A stretch of 64,000 nucleotides of DNA from Arsenophonus sp046530765 (GTDB lineage: Bacteria > Pseudomonadota > Gammaproteobacteria > Enterobacterales > Enterobacteriaceae): NCBI GenBank assembly GCA_046530765.1, contig JBHEQS010000009.1, positions 1 to 64,000 on the forward strand. Reading direction: 5' to 3'. The notes below the pieces were generated by a model, which worked only from the letters and a program-made list of their open reading frames with translations, was not told the DNA's origin and made no database searches. This document shows positions 11,701-21,650 of the stretch, piece after piece. Within the stretch, counting starts at the first letter, position 1; every line of letters begins with the position of its first letter. A program made the position numbers and the translations under genes.

Positions 11701-12243
11701 TGATTTAATTATATTTTTATAATTATTTTCATACTCATTGTTATCATTTTGTCAAATATAAACATATTTATAATATATGAATCTTTTAACTAAAAAGTAA
11801 TATCCAACATTATCGGTTAATCATGTGTGCGCAAAATTAATAATGATATAATCATTCCATATGTATATTAATATTAATTAGTTTTATTAATAAGTTACTT
11901 AAATTCTTATTTTTATTTTTTTTAAAAAAAGATGGATTTATTAAAATTAAATTTTTATAAATATTAAAATACTAAATTAAACTTTTCTATATATTAGTTA
12001 TTATAAATTCAATAAAATATAAATAAACATAAACAAAAGTAAATAAAACAAAAAAATAATTGTAAAATTGATGTTTTATTTTTTTTGCGCATGTGTTTCA
12101 ATTAAAATCAAATAGTTTTTTTTAGAAAAATAGAGATTTTATGTAAGATCTTTAAAAAAAAATATTAAATTTAATAAATTATTAGATTATAAAATAAACA
12201 TTAGCAAAAAAAAAGATGTACATTTTATTATATTAAATTAATG
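8705..12243. other. Gene-free interval between uup and pyrD
   Basis: In E. coli the genes between uup and pyrD are rlmKL, ycbX and zapC, about 3.7 kb in total. Here 3.5 kb of A+T-rich DNA sits in the same place with no recognisable reading frame. A minus/plus pair of short frames near 9285-9544 is low-complexity and not called. It contains T(n)A(n) tracts at 9382, 11197 and 11916 and one copy of the pyrD-flanking repeat (11610-12085). The size match suggests eroded genes in place, but this is inference. Confidence 0.55.
11610..12085 (+). repeat. Degraded direct repeat, copy A (pyrD 3' side)
   Basis: About 100 bases at 11625-11730 match 13907-14012 with roughly a dozen differences. They share blocks such as AAAAATCTTTTTAG and AATTAATAATAAGAAATTT in the same order and orientation. 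Further on, a T(n)A(n) tract followed by a purine-rich GA-containing stretch (from 11916) and an AAATAAAACAAAA block followed by GTAAAATTGATGTTTTA (12041-12078) also recur in copy B. The offset drifts between about 2265 and 2303 bases, as expected after many small indels. Confidence 0.65.
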
Positions 12244-13254
12244 TTAAATATAATTAACAATATTTTTAATTAATTTTGGGCCGTGATAAATAAATCCTGA
12301 ATAAATTTGCAATAAAGATGCGCCTGCTACTAATTTTTCTCTTGCAGCAACTAATGAGTCAATTCCACCAACACCAATAATTGGCAATTGTCCTTTTAAT
12401 TCTTTTGCCATCAATCGAATAATTTCAGTACTTTTTAATTGGAGAGGTCGCCCACTTAACCCACCATCTTCATCTGAATACTTTAATCCTTTTACTAAAT
12501 TACGATCTAATGTGGTATTTGTTGCAATAACACCATCAATTTGATGGCGAATTAAAGTATCGCTAATTTTAATAATTTCTTCTTCTGTTAAATCAGGAGA
12601 AATTTTTATTACTATTGGAACATACTTTAAATGTTGCCTTGCTAATAAATATTGTTTATTTCTAATTGATTTCAATAAATCATCCAATACTTTACCATAT
12701 TGTAATAATCTTAAATCTGGCGTATTAGGTGAAGAAATATTTATAGCTATATAGCTTGCATAAGAATAAATTTTTTCCATACAAATCAAATAATCATCTT
12801 TGCATTGTTCAATTGGCGTATCTTTATTTTTTCCAATGTTAATTCCAATTATACCTTTGTATTTTGTTTTTTTAATATTTTCAACTAAATTATTAACACC
12901 TAGATTATTAAATCCCATGCGGTTTATTAATCCATCAACTTCATTCAAACGAAATAGTCTTGGTTTTTTATTGCCAATCTGTGGGCGAGGTGTTACAGTT
13001 CCTATTTCTACGAATCCAAAGCCCATTGCACCAAAGGCATCAATACATTCGCCATCTTTATCAATGCCGGCAGCCAATCCCAATTGATTCCTGAATCTTA
13101 GTCCCATACAAGTTATTGGTTTAAAATTAACAACTTGACGTATCATAAATTGTAGAGGTGAATTCATTATATATTTAAGTTTCCACAAAATTATTTTATT
13201 GGCTTTCTCTGGATTTAAACAAAATAGTAACTTTCTAATAAGATCATAAAACAT
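12244..13254 (-). CDS. pyrD: Dihydroorotate dehydrogenase (quinone), class 2
   Basis: PyrD oxidises dihydroorotate to orotate with FMN and passes electrons to quinone, the fourth step of pyrimidine synthesis. It binds the inner membrane through its N-terminal helices. The length of 336 residues equals E. coli PyrD, and similarity runs from the N-terminal membrane helix region (FYDLIRKLLF) to the C-terminus. Visible landmarks are GLAAGIDKDGECIDAFGAMG, the active-site NISSPNTP with the class 2 catalytic serine near residue 175, ATNTTLDR, and the FMN phosphate site GVGGI and GASLLQIYSG. Its presence implies pyrimidine synthesis and a quinone-linked chain are kept. It is isolated, with gene-free DNA on both sides carrying a degraded direct repeat. 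Confidence 0.97.
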   Translation of the reverse strand: MFYDLIRKLLFCLNPEKANKIILWKLKYIMNSPLQFMIRQVVNFKPITCMGLRFRNQLGLAAGIDKDGECIDAFGAMGFGFVEIGTVTPRPQIGNKKPRLFRLNEVDGLINRMGFNNLGVNNLVENIKKTKYKGIIGINIGKNKDTPIEQCKDDYLICMEKIYSYASYIAINISSPNTPDLRLLQYGKVLDDLLKSIRNKQYLLARQHLKYVPIVIKISPDLTEEEIIKISDTLIRHQIDGVIATNTTLDRNLVKGLKYSDEDGGLSGRPLQLKSTEIIRLMAKELKGQLPIIGVGGIDSLVAAREKLVAGASLLQIYSGFIYHGPKLIKNIVNYI

Positions 13255-13569
13255 ATTATATACACCTTTTTATATGTAATAATTATAATTAAATATGTCA
13301 AAATTACGTTATTTTTTTCATTTAAGTTTTTTTTAAAAAATTATAAAATAAAGTAATATATATTCAATTTTAGTAATTTTATACAATATTTATTATTTAT
13401 TTGAGCAATTATTTTATCAAAAAATATTAGAAACTTACAAAAAAACAAAATGATATACGTTTCAACGAATTGAGAGTTTTATAAAATATATCAGCAAAAA
13501 GATTAATTAATGTTTTTAATTTCTTTAATAAAAATATTAGATTATTACATCTTACATTTACATATATAA

Positions 13570-13601
13570 AATAATGATGTAATTAAAATTACATCATTAT
13601 T
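13570..13601. repeat. Inverted repeat, 15-base arms
   Basis: Arms 13570-13584 and 13587-13601 are perfect reverse complements with two central bases. The G and C bases in the arms stand out from the surrounding A/T. It lies about 320 bases upstream of the pyrD start and has no obvious gene to terminate. Confidence 0.85.
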
Positions 13602-13894
13602 AATGATTAATTATTTATTATATTTTAGTATAAAGTTTTAGTTTTTAAAATGAAGAATATTAAATATAAATTAAACAACTTAGTATATTATATAGTTTCT
13701 AAAATAATATTTTACTATTTTAAATAAATTATATATATGATTGTAGAAATTTGGAATAAAATTAGTCAATTAACATTATAAAAATAATGAATAATATTCA
13801 TATGTTTATCAAATGAAAGTGCGATTTGTTATTTGATATTTATTAAAAACTATTTATTAAGAATTTAAAACTGATTTTATATATAAAATACTAA

Positions 13895-14355
13895 TTCATT
13901 TAAAATTATATGAATATTATAAAAATCTTTTTAGTAAAAATCAAAATTATAAAGAATTAATAATAAGAAATTTTCTTATATTTTCTGGTTTAATTATATT
14001 TTTATAATTCTTTTAGAACTTATGTGATTATAACTCTATCAGATTAATATAATTATTATTTTATATATCTATCAGTTAAATAAATAATCAGAGTTGTGTT
14101 AATTATAACAATGTGTTTGTTCATTAGTTTATTTAAAGACTTCTGGCATACTTATGTAAAAATTTATGATTATTTAATGAAGAATATAAGTTTTTATTTA
14201 TAAACATCAGAATATTTTTAATTTTTTTAAAAAAGAAGTAGATCAGATTAAATTTTTATCTATTAATTTATATTATTATAATAAAATAAATTAATAAAAA
14301 ATATGAAATAAAACAAAATATAAATTTGTTATAAAATTAATGTTTTTTTATTTTC
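13895..14355 (+). repeat. Degraded direct repeat, copy B (pyrD 5' side)
   Basis: Partner of copy A (11610-12085), in the same orientation. The best block is 13907-14012. The TTTTCTGGTTTAATTATATT segment at 13981-14000 differs from copy A at one base. A later block near 14304-14350 matches the AAATAAAACAAAA ... TAAAATTAATGTTTTT part of copy A. Confidence 0.65.
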
Positions 14356-14806
14356 ATATTATGTAATTAAAATTTAAATTATTTTATATATGATAGTTTT
14401 ACTATCAAAAAGTTGAGTAGTTTTATTATTATTTTTATCAGATATTCTGTGGTTAACATAATATAAATATTCGACAATGATCAAGATCATATCATAAATT
14501 AATATTATAAAGAATTACTAAATGTAGACTTAATTTTTTATTAAATCTTAAATAAGTAAAAAGTTTTTTTTAAATAAAATGTAATAATAAACATTTAATT
14601 AAAATAGTAACGATATAATAATTATTTAAAATAATTATTATATTAATATTGCCAATAATGAGATTAAAATAAGTTTATTTAAGAATTAAAAGCAGAATTC
14701 ATATTAATTTAAGAACTTTTAGTTTATTTCTATAATTATAAAATACTTAGTCGTTATAGAACTCAGATAATAAAAAAACTCTAAATATAATTTAGTATTA
14801 ATAATT

Positions 14807-15400
14807 TCAATGCGTATGTAATAAAATTAAAGTATTTACTTTATTAACTACATACGTAATAATGTCTTTTTTTATTTCACGCATCATGTATCTAAGAGGT
14901 AATTGATAATTTGATGGAATTAATATTACACAAATCGCTAATAATATAGATATAGAGTACTCGGTTCTTTTGTTATAGTTATTACTAAGAACTGGTAATC
15001 TGAATGAGATTTTTGATGGCCACAAGAAAAGTATTCCTTTTGCAGTTAACATATCTCCAACTAAGTGACTAAAATAACCTAATAAAAATCCTTGAACTAT
15101 AATATCAGAAATCCAAAAATTATTAAGAAGTTGAGTTGATAATAACATAATGAAAAAAAATGCAAGTAAACTGTGTGTAAAACAACGATGTCCACACAAA
15201 TAACAAATTGGAACAGAAATAAAACGAAATGAACGACCAATATAAGATGATGGGTGATCTATATCTGGCATTAAAGATCCAAATGATGTACCAACCAGCA
15301 AATGAAACCAATCACCACGTGCAAACTCTGGTGTAATTGCTAGTTTATGTGCAAGCATTAATGACGATACTGAAAAAATTATATGCCCTGTAGCGCTCAT
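14807..15400 (-). CDS. ydjM: YdjM family inner-membrane protein, metal-dependent hydrolase superfamily
   Basis: A 197-residue membrane protein close in length and pattern to E. coli YdjM (196). Shared landmarks are the N-terminal ATGHIIFS, the GDWFHLL segment, the metal-binding-like LMPDIDHPSS, GHRCFTHSLLAF and GYFSHLVGDMLT, and LLWPSKISFRLPVL. The His/Asp residues in these motifs define the YdjM/DUF457 (LexA-binding, inner membrane-associated putative hydrolase) family. Four or so hydrophobic segments are visible. The biochemical role is unknown. In E. coli ydjM is SOS-regulated; I see no CTG-N10-CAG LexA box in the 80 bases upstream here, so that control seems lost. The start ATG aligns with the family. 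Retention in so reduced a genome suggests a useful envelope function. Confidence 0.88.
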   Translation of the reverse strand: MSATGHIIFSVSSLMLAHKLAITPEFARGDWFHLLVGTSFGSLMPDIDHPSSYIGRSFRFISVPICYLCGHRCFTHSLLAFFFIMLLSTQLLNNFWISDIIVQGFLLGYFSHLVGDMLTAKGILFLWPSKISFRLPVLSNNYNKRTEYSISILLAICVILIPSNYQLPLRYMMREIKKDIITYVVNKVNTLILLHTH

Positions 15401-18034
15401 ATTATAGAATATCCAATTATTTATTTATATAGTTTTCAACTATAATGGTTTTATCTTGATTTGAGTAGTTCAATCAAAAATTTTTTTTGATTAATAAAAA
15501 ATTTTAAGAGAAGTGATTATTCTTTTTTTATAGCATTTTCTTATAAATAAAATTACTATAATCAATGTAGTTTAAGAAAAATACTTTATAGTTAATTTAA
15601 AAAAAATCTATTATGCCTGATGTTTTATAATATCAAATATAAATCAATAAAATATTTTTTTTGCGCAAACATGAGATAGATTGTACATGACTGAATCTTT
15701 AGAAGTGATCATCTAGTAAAAATATTTTTTTTAAAAAAAAATAACGTATTGTACTTGTTAGATATTTATAAGTACTGTTATTTTTATTTAATCCTTAAAG
15801 GAGTTTGTATAAAATAAAAAGTTTTTGTATTAGAAACTAATGGTCGTAAACATTGGTATTGATAGTCTTATTTTTAGTATGTTCTTTAGTTAACGCAAAG
15901 TGAAATTGATTTTTAAATAATAATCATGGAATAGCAAAATTCGTATTTTATTATTACGAATAATTATATTATTTTTCATAAAAATAATATAATTATCAAT
16001 TTTTATTCTACATGTTAAAATAAGGTTTTTTGTTTATGTTTACCTAAATATTAATAATTACAGAACTTTATATTAACTTATTTTTTGAAAGCTTATTGGT
16101 AATAAATATAATTAGTTTATAAGTATATTATTTTTTATTTGGCACAAAGTAACTTCTTAATCAATAAATGACTTTTTTTAATAATTCTATTAAATGAAAA
16201 AATATTTTTTAATACTAAATAAGAAATAAATATATTAATTCAACTAAATAATATTTATATATATTGTATAATATTTTATAGTTTAGTGCAAGTATTTAAT
16301 AAATTAGTAACTAGAATTTTATATTTCTATTGAAAAAGATATTTTGTTGTTAACATCTTTTCATTAAGAATAATTTTTATTGCAGATTTATTAATTTATA
16401 TATCAAATAAACAAAATTTAAAGATTAGTGATTGTAATTTATATAAAGTAACTTAATTTAAATTATGAATTATATTGTATAATAATACATATTCTTTTTT
16501 AATTATTAGAATAATTTAATAATTTAAAATTATTAAATTATGTTTCTTAAACAAGAATTTATTTTACTATTATTATTTATATTTATTAGTTAAACATAAA
16601 ATTTTGTGTAATAAAATTATTTTTCAATTAAAAATTTGTTAAAAGTCATTATTTTTTTAATTTTTAAAAATTAAAATCAATTTAAGTATTAAAAATAAAT
16701 ATAATATAAAATTTTAATCATAATTATACAATTTTAAGCAGTTTTTATATTTAAATGTTATTCAATTATAATTATAAAAATAGATTATTTTTCAAAAATT
16801 TTGTCTTATTGTTGTGTTTTTATGTAATAAGTTAAATAACTTTATAGAAAATAGATAGAAAATAGATAGAAAATAGATAAAAAAGAAATAAATAATTGTT
16901 TATCTAGAATAGAAATAAAAATATTATTACAGATATGAAAATATTGTTACAGTTCATATTAATAAATAATCGAGTAATTATATTATTTATGAATTATAAA
17001 ATCATAAAAGTAAATTGAATGTATTTATTAATTAAGTTAAATTAATTATATATATTTTAATTATTCTTATTAAATATTTTTTTAAAATTTAATTTTAGTA
17101 AAAAATTTTATTTATTTAGATTTTAATAGTTTCAGCATTAAATTAATAAACATATTTATAAGAAAAATAGATTACTATAATATATTTTAAATAAAATTTA
17201 CTATTTTCTATAATAATTTCAATTTATCTAATAGATAAAAATATAGTGTTTGTTTTTTTATAAATAACTGCTTTTTTTATTTTAAAATAGTAAACATTTA
17301 ATTTTGATTACAAAATATTAACTATATAAATAATATATCAATATAAATAAAATTTCTATTTTTTTTGTTTTATATTTTCGAATTAAAATTAGAAAATATA
17401 AATATTTCTGAAATAATCGACATAAAATTTAATTTTATCTATATTTTTAAAAGTGTAAATTATTATGCTGTTCATTCATATAAAACTGATATTTTACAAA
17501 AAAAAATAAATTTTAAAGAATATTGATAGAAATAGTTAAATAACTAATGCGTAAAATACATTATTACCATTAATATACAACAAACACTGATTTCTTTAAC
17601 CATAAATAGTATGCGCAATAATAAATTAATTACCTTTCTTCAGTTTAGAACCATGAGTTGAGAACAATATTATAATGAAATATAGTTGTATTATTACATA
17701 TAATAAAATTTATTTTTTTTTGTAATTCTTAATATTTTTTTAATTTTTAGAAGAAAATATTTTTATAATTTTTTATACACTTTGGTGTGATAACAATTAA
17801 CTTTATAAGTATTTATAGTAAGAATACTTATAAAAGTTCTTTTCTTTTTAGAAAAGAAAAACTACATTTATTTTATAATGATATGTTTATTATGTATGGA
17901 TCTGTTTCTAATTCTATTTAATTATTTTTTTTACTATTATATTATTATTGAGTTGCGTGTAACTTCCTTATATCAGAGAAATATCAGTTAAAGATTTTAT
18001 AATAACATTAAGAATATTAATATTTTTTATGATA
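15401..18034. other. Gene-free interval between ydjM and sitD
   Basis: No supported gene in 2.6 kb. It contains a T8A9 tract (15725-15741), an 11-base tandem repeat (16846-16878) and, near the 3' end of the sit operon, an A/T inverted repeat around 17803-17834 with a second one at about 17840-17870. Both could fold in the sit transcript, but neither is followed by a clear U-run. Confidence 0.55.
16846..16878. repeat. Tandem repeat, 11-base unit, three copies
   Basis: The unit AGAAAATAGAT is repeated three times without error in gene-free DNA. Confidence 0.9.
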
Positions 18035-18913
18035 CTAAATCTTCTTTTTTTTAAAAGCTAGCACAACGCTCTGATAATATGATATATAATTAATTTTTAT
18101 AACATAATTATATATTAATGAAGCTATAAAATAAATTGCTTGAGTAAGTACAATACAAGGCCCGGTTGCCGCATCAAGATAAAAACTTGAAATTATCCCT
18201 ATTAAAGAAGATGTTATAGAAACAATAACAGAGATAATTAACATTCCATTAAAATTTTGACATAGCGTAAAAGCAATAATTCCAGTTGAAATAAGCATGG
18301 CTGTGACTAAAACTATTCCTACTACTTTCAAAGATGCAACAATAGTTATAGCTAATAATGAAAGTAATCCATAATGTAAAAGTTTAATTGGCAAGCCAAT
18401 AATCTTTGCTTGATTAGGATCAAAACAATATAGAATAAAATCTTTACGTTTTAATAAAATAATTGCAATAGTAAAACCTGATATCCAAAGTGTTTCTTTA
18501 AATTCTGAAGCACTAATACCAAGGATATTACCAAAGAGAATATGTGCAAGATGTTGATCTGTATCAATTCGTGCGAATAATACTAATCCGAAAGCGAACA
18601 TTCCAGAAAAAACAATACCCATAACTGTATCTTCTTTTATGCGGCTATTATCTTTTAAAAAACCTGTAGCGAATGCACAAAGAATTCCTGACAAAAAAGC
18701 ACCAATAGATAAATGGATACCTATAACAAAGGCGACAACAATTCCAGGTAATACAGAATGAGAAATAGCATCACCCATTAAAGACCAACCTTTAAGTATC
18801 AAAAAACAAGATAGAATAGCACATACTGTTCCTGTTACGAGAGCTGTAATAATTGCCTTTTGCATAAAAGGAAAAGTAAAAGGTGTTATTAATAATTCCA
18901 TGAAATCATTCAT
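18035..18913 (-). CDS. sitD: Iron/manganese ABC transporter permease SitD (YfeD)
   Basis: A 292-residue ABC-3 family permease with about eight hydrophobic segments, one of the two membrane subunits of the Sit/Yfe importer. The conserved LKGWSLMGDAISHSVLPGI motif after the first membrane segment also occurs in SitC (KGWSLIGDALSHSVVPGV), showing that the two are paralogues. The typical DPNQAKIIGLP cytoplasmic loop for contact with the ATPase is present. The start ATG has an AAGAGGT Shine-Dalgarno about eight bases upstream. It is the last gene of the four, 26 bases after sitC. Naming of C versus D rests on gene order. Confidence 0.93.
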   Translation of the reverse strand: MNDFMELLITPFTFPFMQKAIITALVTGTVCAILSCFLILKGWSLMGDAISHSVLPGIVVAFVIGIHLSIGAFLSGILCAFATGFLKDNSRIKEDTVMGIVFSGMFAFGLVLFARIDTDQHLAHILFGNILGISASEFKETLWISGFTIAIILLKRKDFILYCFDPNQAKIIGLPIKLLHYGLLSLLAITIVASLKVVGIVLVTAMLISTGIIAFTLCQNFNGMLIISVIVSITSSLIGIISSFYLDAATGPCIVLTQAIYFIASLIYNYVIKINYISYYQSVVLAFKKKKI

Positions 18914-18939
18914 TATTAGTTACCTCTTGTTCTATCTAT

Positions 18940-19797
18940 TTAATTTGTGTGATTTCTTTTTTTATATTTTTGGCGAGAAGAAAAAAATCCATATTTAGGT
19001 GCGAAAAAAAATGTAAAAAGAAAAATAAGTGTTTGTAAAGTAACAATAATTCCTCCTGTAGCCCCGTTAATAAAATAGCTAATATAAGCACCGAAAGCAC
19101 TAAATATAAATCCTATAGATATAGCGATAATAAGTAACCATTTAAATTGATTTGTTAGTAAATAAGCAGTAGCTCCTGGTGTAATAACCATTGATATGAC
19201 AAGAATTGCTCCAACTGTCTGCAAAGCAGCAAGAGTGCATGCGCTTAATAATGTAAAAAATATAATTTTTAATTTTAGAGGATTTAGACCAATAGATCTC
19301 GCATGGTTTTCGTCAAAAAATACGATAAGCAAATCTTTCCATATAAACATAAGTATAATAAAAGAAATTATAATAATAATTTTAATTTGTAAAACATCAG
19401 CATCTGCAATTCCTAAAATATTACCAAATATGATAGTTTGTACATTTACTGAAGTTGGATTTAATGAAAAAATTAGCAACCCAGCCGAGAAAAATGTAGA
19501 AAAAATAAAACCAATTACTGCGTCTTCTTTCAATTTTGAAAGATGGCGTACTAGAATCATAGAAAGTGCGGCAAGAATGCCAGCAAAAAAGGCACCTAGA
19601 GAATATGGAAGACCAAATGCATAAGCGCCTGCGACTCCAGGAACTACTGAATGAGAAAGAGCATCACCTATTAAAGACCATCCCTTAAGCATTAAATAAG
19701 CAGAAATAAAAGCACAAACCCCTCCAACTATAGCACTAATCCAAATTGCTTTGATCATATAGCTATATTCAAATGGCTGAAGCAGTACATCTAACAT
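18940..19797 (-). CDS. sitC: Iron/manganese ABC transporter permease SitC (YfeC)
   Basis: A 285-residue integral membrane subunit (ABC-3 family) that pairs with SitD to form the channel for chelated Fe(II)/Mn(II) in the inner membrane. It shows about eight hydrophobic helices, the KGWSLIGDALSHSVVPGVAG motif, and DENHARSIGLNP as the likely ATPase-coupling loop. The C-terminal 15 residues are basic (SSRQKYKKRNHTN). The start ATG follows a GGAG Shine-Dalgarno, and the gene lies 15 bases after sitB. A frame on the plus strand inside it is a shadow and is not a gene. Confidence 0.94.
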   Translation of the reverse strand: MLDVLLQPFEYSYMIKAIWISAIVGGVCAFISAYLMLKGWSLIGDALSHSVVPGVAGAYAFGLPYSLGAFFAGILAALSMILVRHLSKLKEDAVIGFIFSTFFSAGLLIFSLNPTSVNVQTIIFGNILGIADADVLQIKIIIIISFIILMFIWKDLLIVFFDENHARSIGLNPLKLKIIFFTLLSACTLAALQTVGAILVISMVITPGATAYLLTNQFKWLLIIAISIGFIFSAFGAYISYFINGATGGIIVTLQTLIFLFTFFFAPKYGFFSSRQKYKKRNHTN

Positions 19798-19812
19798 GAT
19801 TTATTTCTCCAT

Positions 19813-20685
19813 TTACTTTTTAATAAGAGATTCTTGTTCATGTTGACCATAAAAAATAGCTGCTCTTTCATCGTCAGTGATAACAGTTAATGAACGAGGA
19901 TCGTCATCATCATGAAGTTCTCTGCTAGATAGATTAATATGTCTTAATACTCCACCAAATGCGAATTGAAGATTTTTTTGAGTAAAAGTGGTTTCAATAG
20001 GTCCGCTAGCTAATATTGTTTGATTTACTAAAATAACTTGATCACAAAATTCAGGTACGCTACCCAAATTATGTGTAGAAAGTAAAATTAAATGCCCCTT
20101 GTAACGCAATAATCGCAAAATTTTAATAATTTCATTTTCTGTTTTTAGATCAACTCCAGTAAAAGGTTCATCAAGTAGTAATACTTTTCCCTCTTGGGCA
20201 AGAGCTCGAGCAAGAAAAACTCTTTTCTTTTGTCCACCAGAAAGCTCACCTATTTGTCGTTTTTCTAAACCAATCAAATTAACACGTTCTAGTGAATTAA
20301 AAACAACTTTTTTATCTTGTTTACTTGGAATGCGTAAAATACCCATTTTACCATATCTACCCATCATTACTACATCATAAACTAGAACAGGAAAGTTCCA
20401 ATCAACTTCTTCATTTTGTGGTATATAGGCAATAATATTTTTTTTAAGCGCTACTTTAATTGTATCATTGTTTAATGTTACTCGACCCTTTGATGGCGTC
20501 ACTAGACCCATTATTGTTTTGAAAAGAGTTGATTTGCCACTACCGTTAATTCCAACCAATGCGCAAATTGATCCTCCAGTAATATTAAAGCTTGCATCAT
20601 AAATAGCAGTATGTCTATTACTGTATGTGACAGTGACGTTATCAACAACTAAATTAGGTTTTTCATAAAAAATATTATTACTCAT
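19813..20685 (-). CDS. sitB: Iron/manganese ABC transporter ATPase SitB (YfeB)
   Basis: The 290-residue ATP-binding subunit of the importer. All ABC motifs are intact: Walker A GINGSGKST, Q-loop YIPQNEEVDWNFPV (typical of the metal-type ATPases), signature LSGGQKKR, Walker B VLLLDEPFTGVD and H-loop STHNLG. The 50-residue C-terminal tail is acidic (HDDDDPRS), as in YfeB/SitB. It starts two bases after the sitA stop, so translation is probably coupled; the only ribosome binding site lies in the end of sitA. Confidence 0.95.
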   Translation of the reverse strand: MSNNIFYEKPNLVVDNVTVTYSNRHTAIYDASFNITGGSICALVGINGSGKSTLFKTIMGLVTPSKGRVTLNNDTIKVALKKNIIAYIPQNEEVDWNFPVLVYDVVMMGRYGKMGILRIPSKQDKKVVFNSLERVNLIGLEKRQIGELSGGQKKRVFLARALAQEGKVLLLDEPFTGVDLKTENEIIKILRLLRYKGHLILLSTHNLGSVPEFCDQVILVNQTILASGPIETTFTQKNLQFAFGGVLRHINLSSRELHDDDDPRSLTVITDDERAAIFYGQHEQESLIKK

Positions 20686-20687
20686 TG

Positions 20688-21596
20688 TTATTGACCAAAA
20701 CCTTTTGCAATAGTATCAACTGTAGTTTTTAATAATTCTATATATGTAGGAACTGGTCCGTCTGCAGAAGATAGTGAGTCAACATAAAGTACTCCACCAT
20801 ATTTCGCACCAGTTTCTTGACTTATTTGTTTTGCTGATTTATCAGAAATTGTACTTTCACTAAATATAACAGGAATATTATGTTTTTTCACAATATCAAT
20901 AACTTTACGGACTTGTTGCGCTGAGCCTTGTTCTTCTGCATTAATTGGCCACAAATAAGCTTCTTTAAATCCATAATCACTAGCAAGATAACTAAAGGCA
21001 CCTTCACTAGTTACTAACCATCGTTTTTCTTTTGGAATTTGCGCAAGTCTTTTTCGCAGTGGTACATCAATTTGACTAATTTTATTAGCATACACCTTAG
21101 CATTTTTATTATAAATATTTGAATTTTTAGAATCATATTTTATTAGTGCTAATCGAATATTTTCAATATAGATTAATGCATTTTTTGCAGACATCCAGGC
21201 ATGAGAATTTGGATTGTCATGATATCCAAATTCTCGAATAGGAATTGGCTTTATTCCTTCAGTGACAATAATAGATGGAACGTTTTTAGAGTTTTCGAAA
21301 AAACGGTTAAATAACATTTCGAGTCTTAATCCATTCCATAAAATTAAATCAGCACTATATATTTTTAATATATCTTTAGGAGTTGGCTGATATTCATGAA
21401 TTTCTGCTCCAGGTTTTATAATTGACTGAACCTTTGCTGCATTACCTGCCACATTTTGTGCAATATCTTGAATAATTGTAAAAGTAGTTACAACAGTAAA
21501 TTTCTTTGCATATGCGATTTGGTTAAAAAGAATAAATGTAGCTGTTATTAAATAAATAATATTGTGTTTATATGAAATGTTTGATGTTTTATACAT
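20688..21596 (-). CDS. sitA: Iron/manganese ABC transporter substrate-binding protein SitA (YfeA)
   Basis: This is the periplasmic metal-binding protein of the importer (cluster A-I / family 9 solute-binding proteins), 302 residues with this start. A hydrophobic signal peptide (IIYLITATFILFNQIAYA) precedes KKFTVV. Metal ligands expected for SitA/YfeA/MntA are visible: His in EIHEYQPTP, His in NSHAWMS, Glu in FSESTIS and Asp in YVDSLS. I chose ATG 21596 because AGGA lies seven bases upstream and the signal peptide then has the normal length; an upstream ATG at 21650 would give 320 residues but would place the start over the Fur box. It is first in sitABCD. A near-consensus Fur box lies 38 bases upstream, so iron control is likely. 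Confidence 0.94.
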   Translation of the reverse strand: MYKTSNISYKHNIIYLITATFILFNQIAYAKKFTVVTTFTIIQDIAQNVAGNAAKVQSIIKPGAEIHEYQPTPKDILKIYSADLILWNGLRLEMLFNRFFENSKNVPSIIVTEGIKPIPIREFGYHDNPNSHAWMSAKNALIYIENIRLALIKYDSKNSNIYNKNAKVYANKISQIDVPLRKRLAQIPKEKRWLVTSEGAFSYLASDYGFKEAYLWPINAEEQGSAQQVRKVIDIVKKHNIPVIFSESTISDKSAKQISQETGAKYGGVLYVDSLSSADGPVPTYIELLKTTVDTIAKGFGQ

Positions 21597-21634
21597 AAAC
21601 GTTTCCTGATAATAAAGCATAAATCTAACTTTAA

Positions 21635-21649
21635 TGAGAATAATTATCA
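21635..21649 (-). promoter_or_regulatory. Fur box upstream of sitABCD
   Basis: TGAGAATAATTATCA matches the 7-1-7 Fur consensus TGATAAT-N-ATTATCA at 14 of 15 positions (the single difference is T to G), with AATTA continuing on the right as in the longer 19-base form. It lies 38 bases upstream of the sitA start, where Fur would cover the promoter. sit/yfe operons are Fur-repressed in other Enterobacterales. Confidence 0.75.
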
Positions 21650-21650
21650 A

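Larger units (their letters stand above)
13255..14806. other. Gene-free interval between pyrD and ydjM
   Basis: No supported gene. It holds a T8A6 tract at 13327-13340, an inverted repeat at 13570-13601 and copy B of the pyrD-flanking repeat at 13895-14355. Confidence 0.6.

Noticed and set aside
19196..19624. 142-residue plus-strand frame inside sitC
   Set aside because: It is antisense to a well-supported permease gene; its residues are explained by that gene's codons.
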